Source: Proteobacteria bacterium UBA2133
GTDB lineage: Bacteria; Pseudomonadota; Gammaproteobacteria; Arenicellales; UBA868
Reading direction: 5' to 3'
Length of the DNA stretch: 51,857 bases
Assembly: GCA_002327725.1 (NCBI GenBank)
Contig: DCXP01000092.1
Location: 12,527 to 64,383 of the forward strand
Of the stretch, positions 40,869-48,884 are shown in pieces. Position 1 is the first letter of the stretch. The number at the start of each line of letters is the position of its first letter. The notes below the pieces were generated by a model that did no database searches, was not told where the DNA came from, and saw only the letters and a program-made list of their open reading frames with translations. The position numbers and the translations under genes are program-made.

Positions 40869-43016
40869 TTATTGCCGGCGCAGCGGAAGTGAAATTATAA
40901 CGGCTGCGCCCCCCTGCTGCGGATTACTGGCGCGGATGGAGCCGCCATGTTCTTCAATAATTCGCCGGCATATTGCGAGCCCCAGCCCAGTGCCTTTGTC
41001 CTTTGCGCTGACGTACGGCTCGAAGACACGATCAATTCTCTGCGGGTCAAAGCCTGGCCCGTTATCCTGTACCGTAACTGTGACGGGACCGGTTTTGCTG
41101 CCCTGTTCCGTTCGAATGATGACCACGCCCTCACCGCCGGCCAGTGCGTCCTGGGCATTAATCACCAGATTATTCAGGACCTGGCGAAAGCTGTTGGGAT
41201 CGATCTGGATACGCTCAAGGCGGGTGTCGGGCTCCGTTCGCAGCTCGATCTGACTTTGTCCGGAGCGGAACAATTCGACGGTGTCATTGATCAGCTGGTT
41301 GAGGTCCGTCGATACCCGCTGCAGCGGTGCAGGGCGAGCGTACTCAGAGAACGCGTTCACCATGGCTTTCATGGCTTCGACCTGCTGTACGATAGTTCGC
41401 GTGGAGCGGTCCAGTGTCTCGCACTGCTCGGGATCGAGTGCGGACAGGTACTTGCTGCGGATCCGTTCGGCAGACAACTGGATCGGGGTGAGGGGATTCT
41501 TGATTTCGTGCGCCAGTCTGTGCGCGACCTCACCCCAGGCCGCGTCACGCTGGGCCTTGAGCAGTTCAGTAGCATCCTCGAAGACCACAACATGCCCCGT
41601 ATCGATATCATCACTATCGACGCGGGTGCCGCTACAGATCAGGATATGACGACCCTCGGCACCGGTTACGCTGATCTCCCGTTGCCACTCGGGGGTATGT
41701 TTGTCCATTCCTTCTTCGATGGCCGCGACCAGCGCCGCCGCGCCTGGCAAGGCTTCCCGCAGTTTGTCGATCCGCTGACCCAGGGATTTGTTGAGATCAG
41801 CCCCCAGAATTCTTGCGGCCGCTGTGTTACAGGTCTGCAGTCGCCGGGCACCATCGAAGGAAAGAACCCCGGCCGACAGATGGGTCAGCACGGTATCAAG
41901 ATAGGCGTGCTCTGATTCGGCACGGCGCTGGCTCTCCAGGGCGGTTTGCTGTGCTGTGCCGATCTCGCGGGTCATCCGGTTGAATGAATCGACCAGAACG
42001 CCCAGTTCGTCACCGCTCTCTACCGGTAGTATCATGTCATAGTCCCCCCGGGACACCGCCCGCGTACCTTTGGCGAGATCCCGTAGCGGCGCCAGCATCC
42101 GCTGGGCAAGATAGATCGACGCCCACAAGGCCATTAACAGCGTCATCAGGCTGATCAGTGTCAGGCTCAGAACGAAACTCAGCGTCAATGGCCCACGCAG
42201 ATATTTCAGCCGGTCGTATTCCGTAGAGGCCGACTCCACGCTTTCGCCCAGACGGGAGTAGCGCAGCGGCAGCGAGTACAGAATCTGAAGGACGCGAGAG
42301 GGCGAACTGACACTTAGCCCGGATACGGGTACCGCAACCCGAAGCTGTAAACCCTCATCGTCTGTCGGTTCGAATACTGCGTAGACGCCGTCTCGTCTCA
42401 CCTTGCCCAGCACTTCTTCCCCTGGGGCATCGGGAACCAGCGAGATCGACAGATTGCTGCTGGAAGCAAGAATCCGACCGGTGCTTGAATGCAGGCTCAT
42501 CTCGTCAAACGCACCAGCTGCCCGGATATTGTCAAGCAGGTTATAAAGCTGCACCGAAGAGGTAGTGAGCTCGATACGTCGTGCGGCCGTGCGCGCCTGG
42601 CGGATAACTTCGAGCTTGGTGGCCTCCAGCGTGCTGCGGCCCAGGAGCAACGCATCATCCAGCGCCTGCTCGATACGGACACCGAACCATGAATCAATAC
42701 TTCGGCTCAGGAACTGGACGGAGAAGTAGTAAACCATTGCCAGGGGAACCAGCGCGAGAACGGCAAAGGTGGCGATGAAGCGCACGGTCAGCCGAGAGCC
42801 GAGCGCTCTGGCGCGAAATGCGCTGACGAGTTTTCGAACCTGGAAAAATGTCAGGAGCGCGAGAATTGCGATCCCAGCCGCATTCAGGATAATCAGGGCG
42901 GCGTAGTAGTCGCCGAAAAGATCGCCATCCTGGGCGCTCTGGCTGAGGAGGACGGAAGCCCCCAGAAGCGCCAGAGACAGGGTCAGCGTCAGGGCAAACC
43001 CCCGGGATGTCCTCAC
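40869..43016 (-). CDS. NtrY-like membrane sensor histidine kinase
   Basis: A 715-residue kinase. N-terminal membrane helices (about three within the first 110 residues), an extracytoplasmic segment to about 275, a further helix, HAMP (after ASIYLAQRMLAPLRDLAKG), PAS, and a HisKA domain with the phosphorylated His in LAHEIKNPLTPIQLSAERI. The ATPase boxes are intact: NNLVINAQDAL, DNGPGFD and GTGLGLAICRRIIEEHGG. The GTG start at 43016 overlaps the DUF4390 stop as GTGA. NtrYX pairs sense redox or nitrogen status; the signal here is unknown. Confidence 0.92.
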   Translation of the reverse strand: MRTSRGFALTLTLSLALLGASVLLSQSAQDGDLFGDYYAALIILNAAGIAILALLTFFQVRKLVSAFRARALGSRLTVRFIATFAVLALVPLAMVYYFSVQFLSRSIDSWFGVRIEQALDDALLLGRSTLEATKLEVIRQARTAARRIELTTSSVQLYNLLDNIRAAGAFDEMSLHSSTGRILASSSNLSISLVPDAPGEEVLGKVRRDGVYAVFEPTDDEGLQLRVAVPVSGLSVSSPSRVLQILYSLPLRYSRLGESVESASTEYDRLKYLRGPLTLSFVLSLTLISLMTLLMALWASIYLAQRMLAPLRDLAKGTRAVSRGDYDMILPVESGDELGVLVDSFNRMTREIGTAQQTALESQRRAESEHAYLDTVLTHLSAGVLSFDGARRLQTCNTAAARILGADLNKSLGQRIDKLREALPGAAALVAAIEEGMDKHTPEWQREISVTGAEGRHILICSGTRVDSDDIDTGHVVVFEDATELLKAQRDAAWGEVAHRLAHEIKNPLTPIQLSAERIRSKYLSALDPEQCETLDRSTRTIVQQVEAMKAMVNAFSEYARPAPLQRVSTDLNQLINDTVELFRSGQSQIELRTEPDTRLERIQIDPNSFRQVLNNLVINAQDALAGGEGVVIIRTEQGSKTGPVTVTVQDNGPGFDPQRIDRVFEPYVSAKDKGTGLGLAICRRIIEEHGGSIRASNPQQGGAAVIISLPLRRQ

Positions 43017-43600
43017 GGAATCGTGACCTTCCAGCGCTCCCAGTCGCTGCTGATTCGCCAATCCTTGAGAATCAGGGCAACCAGTTTTAAGGGTCCCGGC
43101 AGGTCGCCCCGGCTCAGTGAGACCTGCAGTCGCATCTGCAGGGCATCATTCGCGCTGACGCCGGCCGGCAGGACAACCGTTTCGGTGTATCGCCCGAGGA
43201 AATCCAGGGTCTCCGCCAGCGTCGCGAAGTCTTCAGTGATACCGCTGTCCAAGGTGGTCAGGGTGTATCGGTTTGACAGACTGTGATGCTCAAGCAGCAG
43301 TCGGTCCTCCCATTCGCCAATCTTGAAATACCAGGAAGCCAGGCTGGCCCGGTAGAGATGGGATTTAACGACCAGCGTGAGCCCAATGCCTTTGGACAGC
43401 GCGATTTCCGGCTCACCGGTAATGCTGAGATTCAGACGGGCCGAGGTTTTTACGGTGTTACCGGTCAGAACCGATCTTCCGTCGCTCACCGTGAAATCAG
43501 CAAAGACCGGCGCCCCGGGAAGCCACAGCGCACCGGCACTCAACACCGCAAGGCAGAAGCGGTTAAACCGGGGCTTGAGACTGTTAAGAAGAAGGTGCAT
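43013..43600 (-). CDS. DUF4390 secreted protein
   Basis: A 195-residue protein with a signal peptide or N-terminal anchor (about residues 14-33, LAVLSAGALWLPGAPVFA) and a beta-rich periplasmic domain including SLSNRYTLTTLD and FLGRYTETVVLPAG. It matches the DUF4390 family, which is regularly found between rsmB and an ntrY-like kinase in proteobacteria. Its role is unknown, but the coupling to the kinase gene (overlapping stop and start codons) suggests it could feed the sensor. Confidence 0.85.
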   Translation of the reverse strand: MHLLLNSLKPRFNRFCLAVLSAGALWLPGAPVFADFTVSDGRSVLTGNTVKTSARLNLSITGEPEIALSKGIGLTLVVKSHLYRASLASWYFKIGEWEDRLLLEHHSLSNRYTLTTLDSGITEDFATLAETLDFLGRYTETVVLPAGVSANDALQMRLQVSLSRGDLPGPLKLVALILKDWRISSDWERWKVTIP

Positions 43601-43649
43601 GAGGCTGAACCCGACCGGGCAAATTATAAGCCCTTGCAATGCGACCCTT

Positions 43650-44936
43650 TCAGGCTTTCCTGATCGATGCGTAATACAGCCCATCCTGAGCAGTGCCGGG
43701 AAGAAACTGGATTCCGCAGTCGGTCTTTATGGCGCCTGCGAGTTGCGGCTTTTGCAGTTGGGCATCAGGGTGTTTGGCGCAAAGATCACGAACGGGTCGG
43801 TCGTTTTCCTGCGTCAGGATCGAGCACGTTACGTAGACCATCTGACCATTGGGCGCGAGTAACTCCCATAGGTGGTTCAGCATCTGTTTTTGCCGCTCAG
43901 AGTAGCGTGCGATATCGTCGGCTCGGCGATGATGACGAATGTCAGGATGTCGGCGGATAACGCCGGTACCGCTGCAGGGGGCATCCAGCAGAATGAGGTC
44001 AAAAGGCGTCCCATCCCACCACGTATCCAGCTGGAAAAGATCAGCAGCAAGCACCTTGGCAGTGAGCGCGAGCCGCGACAGGTTTTCCCGGATGGTCTCG
44101 CAGCGGTCAGGTAGATCGAGAGCGGTCAGTGATGCCAGCTGTGGAAAGTGCTCCAGCAGGTGGGTGGTCTTCCCGCCGGGTGCCGCGCAGGCATCGAGCG
44201 CCCGCGCACCTTCCGGAGGTTCGCAGATCAGTGGTGTCATCTGGGCGGCGGCATCCTGGACAGAGACAGTGCCGGTTTCAAAGCCGTGCAACTCGCCGAC
44301 ATTCACGGGCGTCTCGAGTATGACGCCCCAGGGGCTTAAGTCACAGGCGCTTGCTGCAATGCCATGATCTTGCAGCAGCTGCAGGTAGTCATCCCGGGAC
44401 ATCTTCAGCGGGTTAACCCGCAATGTCATGGGTGGTTTGCAGTTGGCGACGGTCAGAATATCACGCCAGTCGTCGGGCCAGGTGTCGCGGATGAGATTGA
44501 GCAGCCATTCCGGCATTGCCAAGGCGGCCTCTTCATTCATGGTGCGGGCCTCGCCATCCCGCAGGCGGGCGCGCAATACCGCGTTGACGAGGCCTTTCGC
44601 CTTCGGTGCTCCCAGCAGACTCGCTGCGTCCACTGTCCCTGAGGTGACCGCGTAGTCGGGTTCTTTCAGGTGATCAAGCTGGTACAGACCGCAGATGATG
44701 AGGGATTCGAGTATGCGGTCACGCCTGCGAATGGGTCGATGGAGCTTTTCGGACAGCATCCTGTGGTACCGGAACCACCAGCGAACACCACCCCAGGCGA
44801 TTTCGCGGACCTCGCTCCTGCGGTTGGGATGGTCTTCAGGCAGGTGAGAGGTCGCTGCCGCCTCGAGTGAACGGCCGTTTTCGGTGACGTCGTGGACAAT
44901 CCGCGCAGCAGCTGCACAGACCTCAGCGGTCGGCAT
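43650..44936 (-). CDS. rsmB: 16S rRNA (cytosine(967)-C5)-methyltransferase RsmB
   Basis: A 428-residue enzyme with an N-terminal NusB-like RNA-binding domain (about 1-135) and a C-terminal Rossmann domain. The SAM motif DACAAPGGKTTHLLE is near residues 251-265. The two cysteines used in methyl transfer are in LLDAPCSGTGVIRRHPDI and VYVTCSILTQEN. The ATG at 44936 overlaps the end of fmt by 14 bases, so the two are translationally coupled. Order def-fmt-rsmB is the conserved gammaproteobacterial block. Confidence 0.96.
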   Translation of the reverse strand: MPTAEVCAAAARIVHDVTENGRSLEAAATSHLPEDHPNRRSEVREIAWGGVRWWFRYHRMLSEKLHRPIRRRDRILESLIICGLYQLDHLKEPDYAVTSGTVDAASLLGAPKAKGLVNAVLRARLRDGEARTMNEEAALAMPEWLLNLIRDTWPDDWRDILTVANCKPPMTLRVNPLKMSRDDYLQLLQDHGIAASACDLSPWGVILETPVNVGELHGFETGTVSVQDAAAQMTPLICEPPEGARALDACAAPGGKTTHLLEHFPQLASLTALDLPDRCETIRENLSRLALTAKVLAADLFQLDTWWDGTPFDLILLDAPCSGTGVIRRHPDIRHHRRADDIARYSERQKQMLNHLWELLAPNGQMVYVTCSILTQENDRPVRDLCAKHPDAQLQKPQLAGAIKTDCGIQFLPGTAQDGLYYASIRKA

Positions 44937-45873
44937 AAATCTCCGATGGCAGCGTGAATGCTGAGCCGGTGCGGATGGCGTGACCGTTGAGAAAGGTTTT
45001 GGTATCCAATGCTTTGCCCCCTGGCCGCTGAAGTTTGAGCAGGTCCAGAGCACCCGCTCCAGTCTGTACCCGAAGGCACGCACCGTGGGCAATGGTTATC
45101 GTCCCCGGGGTTGCTGAGGTGCCGGTCGGCCCCAGCGCCGCCTGATGAATCCGGTAGTCGGTGCCGTCGAGTTTTGACCGGGCCAGCGGCCAGGGATTGA
45201 AAGCGCGAATCTGCCGAGCCAACTCATCGGCGGGGCGCCGCCAGTCCAGCCAGGCTTCGTCCCGCGTCAACTGCCCGGCATAGGTCACTCCTGTCTCCGG
45301 CTGTGGTTTCGATACGATCGGTCCTGTGGCAAGCCGCTCAAGAAATTCAGACAGCATCTCGGCCCCCAGGATGGCGAGACGGTCATGCAGGGACTGGCTG
45401 TTTTCTGATTCCAGGATCGCTGTCTGTCGGGCTTCGATGATGGGCCCTGTATCAAGTCCTGCGTCCATCTCCATGAGGGTCACACCGCTCTTGGAATCAC
45501 CCGCTTCGATGGCTCGCTGAATGGGTGCAGCGCCCCGCCAGCGAGGCAGCAAGGAGGCGTGGACATTGACGCAGCCGAGTGTCGGCGCCGCCAGCATGGC
45601 CGGGGGCAGAATCATACCGTATGCTGCCACCACGGCGATATCAATCTTCTGGTCGGTAAGATACGACGCTTCGTTCTTCAGATCCGCCGGTTGCCGGACG
45701 GTGAGATGATCCACCATTGCCCTGGCCTTGACGGCACACGGGCGCAGTTTTTGTCCACGGCCTGCGGGTCGGTCGGGCTGGCAGTACACGGCAATCACCT
45801 CCGTTCCTGAGTTCAGTAAGGCCTCCAGAGATGGCACCGCGAAGTCCGGTGTACCGGCAAAAACCGCACGCAT
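44923..45873 (-). CDS. fmt: Methionyl-tRNA formyltransferase
   Basis: Formylates initiator Met-tRNA using 10-formyl-THF. 316 residues: N-terminal formyltransferase domain with FAGTPDFAVPSLEAL near the start and the catalytic Asn and His in VNVHASLLPRWRGAAPIQRAI, followed by Asp in ETGVTLMEMDAGLDTGPI-type context (here SGVTLMEMDAGLDTGPI). The C-terminal tRNA-binding beta-barrel spans about 205-310. The ATG at 45873 lies 11 bases past the def stop. It works with Def, which removes the formyl group. Confidence 0.96.
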   Translation of the reverse strand: MRAVFAGTPDFAVPSLEALLNSGTEVIAVYCQPDRPAGRGQKLRPCAVKARAMVDHLTVRQPADLKNEASYLTDQKIDIAVVAAYGMILPPAMLAAPTLGCVNVHASLLPRWRGAAPIQRAIEAGDSKSGVTLMEMDAGLDTGPIIEARQTAILESENSQSLHDRLAILGAEMLSEFLERLATGPIVSKPQPETGVTYAGQLTRDEAWLDWRRPADELARQIRAFNPWPLARSKLDGTDYRIHQAALGPTGTSATPGTITIAHGACLRVQTGAGALDLLKLQRPGGKALDTKTFLNGHAIRTGSAFTLPSEIYADR

Positions 45874-45884
45874 GACCACTGAAC

Positions 45885-46427
45885 CTAGATCGCCGGTACA
45901 GACTCTTTATGTTGGCCGGAAGATTTATCGGAACCGCGCCCTTCGCGCAGCAACTGTTTACGAATGCGGTCACGTTTGAGTTGGGACAGGTAATCAACAA
46001 ACACCTTTCCGTCGAGGTGATCGACTTCGTGCTGGATGCAGATCGCGAGCAGACCCGTTGCATGCAGTTCAAAGGGCTTACCGTCTTTACCAAGCGCTGA
46101 AACGCGTACCTCCGAATGACGTTTGACCGGTACGATCACGCCGGGAAGGGACAGACAGCCTTCTTCTGTTTCGACCTGCTCTCCCGTGCCGGTGGGGACT
46201 GGATTGATGAAAGCCTGCAACTGGTCCTGGTTCTCGGATGTATCGATCACGACAATGCGTTTCGCCACGTTGACCTGGGTGGCAGCAAGTCCAATCCCGG
46301 GGGCGGCATACATGGTCTGCGCCATATCATCAATCAGCTGGGATATGGCCTTGTCTACGGTTTCAACGGGCAGGGCTTTGTTCCGGAGTCTTGGGTCCGG
46401 GTAAACCAGAATATCGAGCAATGCCAT
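45885..46427 (-). CDS. def: Peptide deformylase
   Basis: Metallohydrolase that removes the N-formyl group from new proteins. All three motifs are intact: GIGLAATQ near residues 45-52, EEGCLSLP near 88-95 and QHEVDHLDG near 132-140, giving the Cys and two His metal ligands and the catalytic Glu. 180 residues with a basic C-terminal tail. First gene of the def-fmt-rsmB unit, divergent from the LysM-locus gene. Confidence 0.97.
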   Translation of the reverse strand: MALLDILVYPDPRLRNKALPVETVDKAISQLIDDMAQTMYAAPGIGLAATQVNVAKRIVVIDTSENQDQLQAFINPVPTGTGEQVETEEGCLSLPGVIVPVKRHSEVRVSALGKDGKPFELHATGLLAICIQHEVDHLDGKVFVDYLSQLKRDRIRKQLLREGRGSDKSSGQHKESVPAI

Positions 46428-46521
46428 AGATTTGCAGGGTTTTTGACTTTGTGAAGTGGTTCTCTTGGATAAGGCCCACGGGTTGTCTACACTAACGTGG
46501 GTTCCATTTGAGAAGGATTCG

Positions 46522-47643
46522 ATGATCCCTCATTTTATCCGAATTACAGGCGAAAAAAGCCGGCCCGCTCCGGGGTGTTCGCGGTGGAAGTCTTGGCGGG
46601 GTTTTTTCAGATACTCCGGCTATGTTCTGGCGACACTGTGCCTCGCGACATCGCTTCGGGCAGAGGAAGTGGTACTGCCTTCGTCGCCCGTAAACCCCGT
46701 GGGTGCGAAGGGGCGTCTCACGGCGGATCTGCTGACAACTCTCGACGGGCAGACCGTCTCAGCGTTCAGGGTGCTGCCGGTCACGACACTCAGTCCATCA
46801 GTCCGCGAGACACCCCATACCGCTGCGCCGCTTGTTCTTTCGCCGGGGGTGCTGGCGCCTTTTCTGAGTGACCCGATGCTGATGGATGAAGTGGAGGTAA
46901 ATGCCCTCGGCCGGGTCATTGCAGGTCCCGAAGGCAACGCGCTGCTGGGTCAGTTCAGTCGTTTCCTGGCCCAGGCCTTGCCGCCCTCTGAGAACGGCCT
47001 GTATACCGTATTTCGGCGAGGTGACGTATTAGTGCATCCGGTCAGTGGAGAGCGGCTTTCGACCACGGCTCGGGTTGTGGGTGTTGCCCGGCTCGACGAG
47101 CCGGGCGCCATCGCGACACTGACGATGATCAGCAGTGTCGAAGAGGCGATCCCCGGCGATCACCTGATCGCACACCAAAAGCCCCTTCGTTCATCCTACC
47201 TATACCCTGCGACCCCCAGGGTTTCGGTCGATGCGTACGTGGTCAGCACCTTCGGAAGCACCAGCGGTGCAGGCGGCTACTCGCTCGTCGCCATTTCTGT
47301 GGGCAGTGACGATGGCATCAATCCGGGAGATATCCTGACGAGCCTTTACCCGGAGCAGACGATTCTGTTGTCCAAAAAAGTGGTTTCTCCTGCTCACGCT
47401 GGAGTTAACTGCCGCATCACAGATGTGAAAGAGGCGGTGGCGGTGCGGGTGTTGCGCTGTGATGAGCGTGTCCCCAGCCGTCGTGAACTTACCGGCAAGG
47501 CGGCTGAGCTTGTCCGCTCGCCCGAAGGCCGGTCGGGAGACCTTCTGGTGATCCACGTGTTTGACAGGGTGAGTTATGCGCTGGTGCGACGTGCTGAGCG
47601 AGAAGTGCAGGCTGGAGACCGGGTCGTCAGCCCCGGTGTCTGA
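46522..47643 (+). CDS. Secreted protein at the LysM locus, without a LysM domain
   Basis: A 373-residue exported protein: a signal peptide at about residues 25-48 (YSGYVLATLCLATSLRA), a low-similarity middle, and a C-terminal half with VDAYVVSTFGSTSGAGGY and the ending DLLVIHVFDRVSYALVRRAEREV, which matches the conserved C-terminal domain of the LysM protein normally encoded between def and dprA. The LysM repeat itself (usually YxVxxGDTLWxIA) is not recognisable. AAGGA precedes the ATG by about 6 bases. A cell-wall role is inferred from the locus only. Confidence 0.72.
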   Translation: MIPHFIRITGEKSRPAPGCSRWKSWRGFFRYSGYVLATLCLATSLRAEEVVLPSSPVNPVGAKGRLTADLLTTLDGQTVSAFRVLPVTTLSPSVRETPHTAAPLVLSPGVLAPFLSDPMLMDEVEVNALGRVIAGPEGNALLGQFSRFLAQALPPSENGLYTVFRRGDVLVHPVSGERLSTTARVVGVARLDEPGAIATLTMISSVEEAIPGDHLIAHQKPLRSSYLYPATPRVSVDAYVVSTFGSTSGAGGYSLVAISVGSDDGINPGDILTSLYPEQTILLSKKVVSPAHAGVNCRITDVKEAVAVRVLRCDERVPSRRELTGKAAELVRSPEGRSGDLLVIHVFDRVSYALVRRAEREVQAGDRVVSPGV

Positions 47644-47735
47644 GCGCTTTGGTTACCGATTCCCTAAAGTGGCCGGGATAGCCATCGGAATCTGATCTTC
47701 ACAAACCACTCTGACTGGACCAGGGAGGGTCGGTC

Positions 47736-48812
47736 ATGAATGACAGAAGCATTGCCTGGCTGCGCATTGGCCGGGCCGCCGTGGCAGAGTCGGTCAAACG
47801 TGCCGTACTTGCATTTTTTCCAGATCCCATTGAAGCGCTAAAGGCCGATCTGTCGGCACTGAAGTACGGAAAGCAGTACGCGCCCCGGCGTCATACGCTT
47901 GGCAGTCTCGTGAAGTCTGCCGATGTGAGGCGCGACATCGACTGGCTGTCCTCACCAGGGCGCTCGGTTATCGGGCTGACAGATCCGTTGTTCCCGGGAC
48001 TCCTGGGGGAGATCTCAAGCCCCCCGACGGTACTTTATTGTGAGGGCCAGACCTCGCTGCTTTCGCGGACCGCCGTCGCGGTGGTCGGAAGCCGCAACCC
48101 GACTCCCGTGGGATCTGAAAGTGCTGCCAGGATCGCGGGTGCCATCGGCGATCGCGAGGTCGCCGTCGTCAGTGGACTCGCACTCGGCATCGACAGCGCG
48201 GCCCACCGCGGCGCGCTGGATACCTATGGTTCAACCATCGCGGTCTGTGCCACCGGGTTGGATATCGTCTATCCGCATTGTCACCGGAAACTGGCTTCCG
48301 AGATTATCGACCTTGGTCTTATGCTCTCGGAATTCCCCCCGGGCGTCGGTGTCCGTCGGCACCATTTCCCCCAGCGCAACCGCCTGATTAGCGGACTGAG
48401 TCTCGCGACGGTGGTGGTTGAGGCAGGTCTTGGCAGCGGCAGCCTGATTACAGCGGGATTCGCCGCTGATCAGGGTCGGGAGGTATTCGCAGTACCCGGT
48501 TCCGTGAATTCTCCACTGTCACGGGGACCTCATCAGTTGATCCGTGACGGTGCCTGTCTGGTAGAGACGCCGGTACAGATACTGGAGGCGCTTTGTGTGC
48601 CGGAAGTTGCCGAAAAGGCCGAGGATACGCGTGAAAACCCGCCGGCCTGGTGTGCCGAGGTATTGGGTTTTGTGGACTTTGCTCCCACGCCGATTAACCA
48701 GATTGCCGAGCAGACCGGTTTGACGATGAGCAAACTTTCGGCCATGCTGATAAGGATGGAGATGCATGGACTGGTTCGAACCTGCGCCGGCGGGTACATC
48801 CGATTGCGGTGA
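47736..48812 (+). CDS. dprA: DNA-processing protein DprA
   Basis: Loads RecA on incoming single-stranded DNA during natural transformation. 358 residues: an N-terminal SAM-like region, the Rossmann fold core with AVVGSRNPTPVG near residues 112-123, SGLALGIDSAAHRGAL near 147-162, FPQRNRLISGLS and EAGLGSGSLITA, and a C-terminal winged helix DML1-like domain (about 305-355). All conserved motifs are intact. With comF and the pilus genes it supports a competence capability. The smg gene that commonly follows is absent. Confidence 0.95.
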   Translation: MNDRSIAWLRIGRAAVAESVKRAVLAFFPDPIEALKADLSALKYGKQYAPRRHTLGSLVKSADVRRDIDWLSSPGRSVIGLTDPLFPGLLGEISSPPTVLYCEGQTSLLSRTAVAVVGSRNPTPVGSESAARIAGAIGDREVAVVSGLALGIDSAAHRGALDTYGSTIAVCATGLDIVYPHCHRKLASEIIDLGLMLSEFPPGVGVRRHHFPQRNRLISGLSLATVVVEAGLGSGSLITAGFAADQGREVFAVPGSVNSPLSRGPHQLIRDGACLVETPVQILEALCVPEVAEKAEDTRENPPAWCAEVLGFVDFAPTPINQIAEQTGLTMSKLSAMLIRMEMHGLVRTCAGGYIRLR

Positions 48813-48884
48813 TCGTAGAGAGGATCTGGACGGTTTTTCGCGTCCACGATCAACCGTGTCTATTGGGTAATTTCATGGAGAACT

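Noticed and set aside
48824..48850. Stem TGGACG/CGTCCA between dprA and topA.
   Set aside because: The T run is in the loop, not after the stem, so it cannot be an intrinsic terminator.
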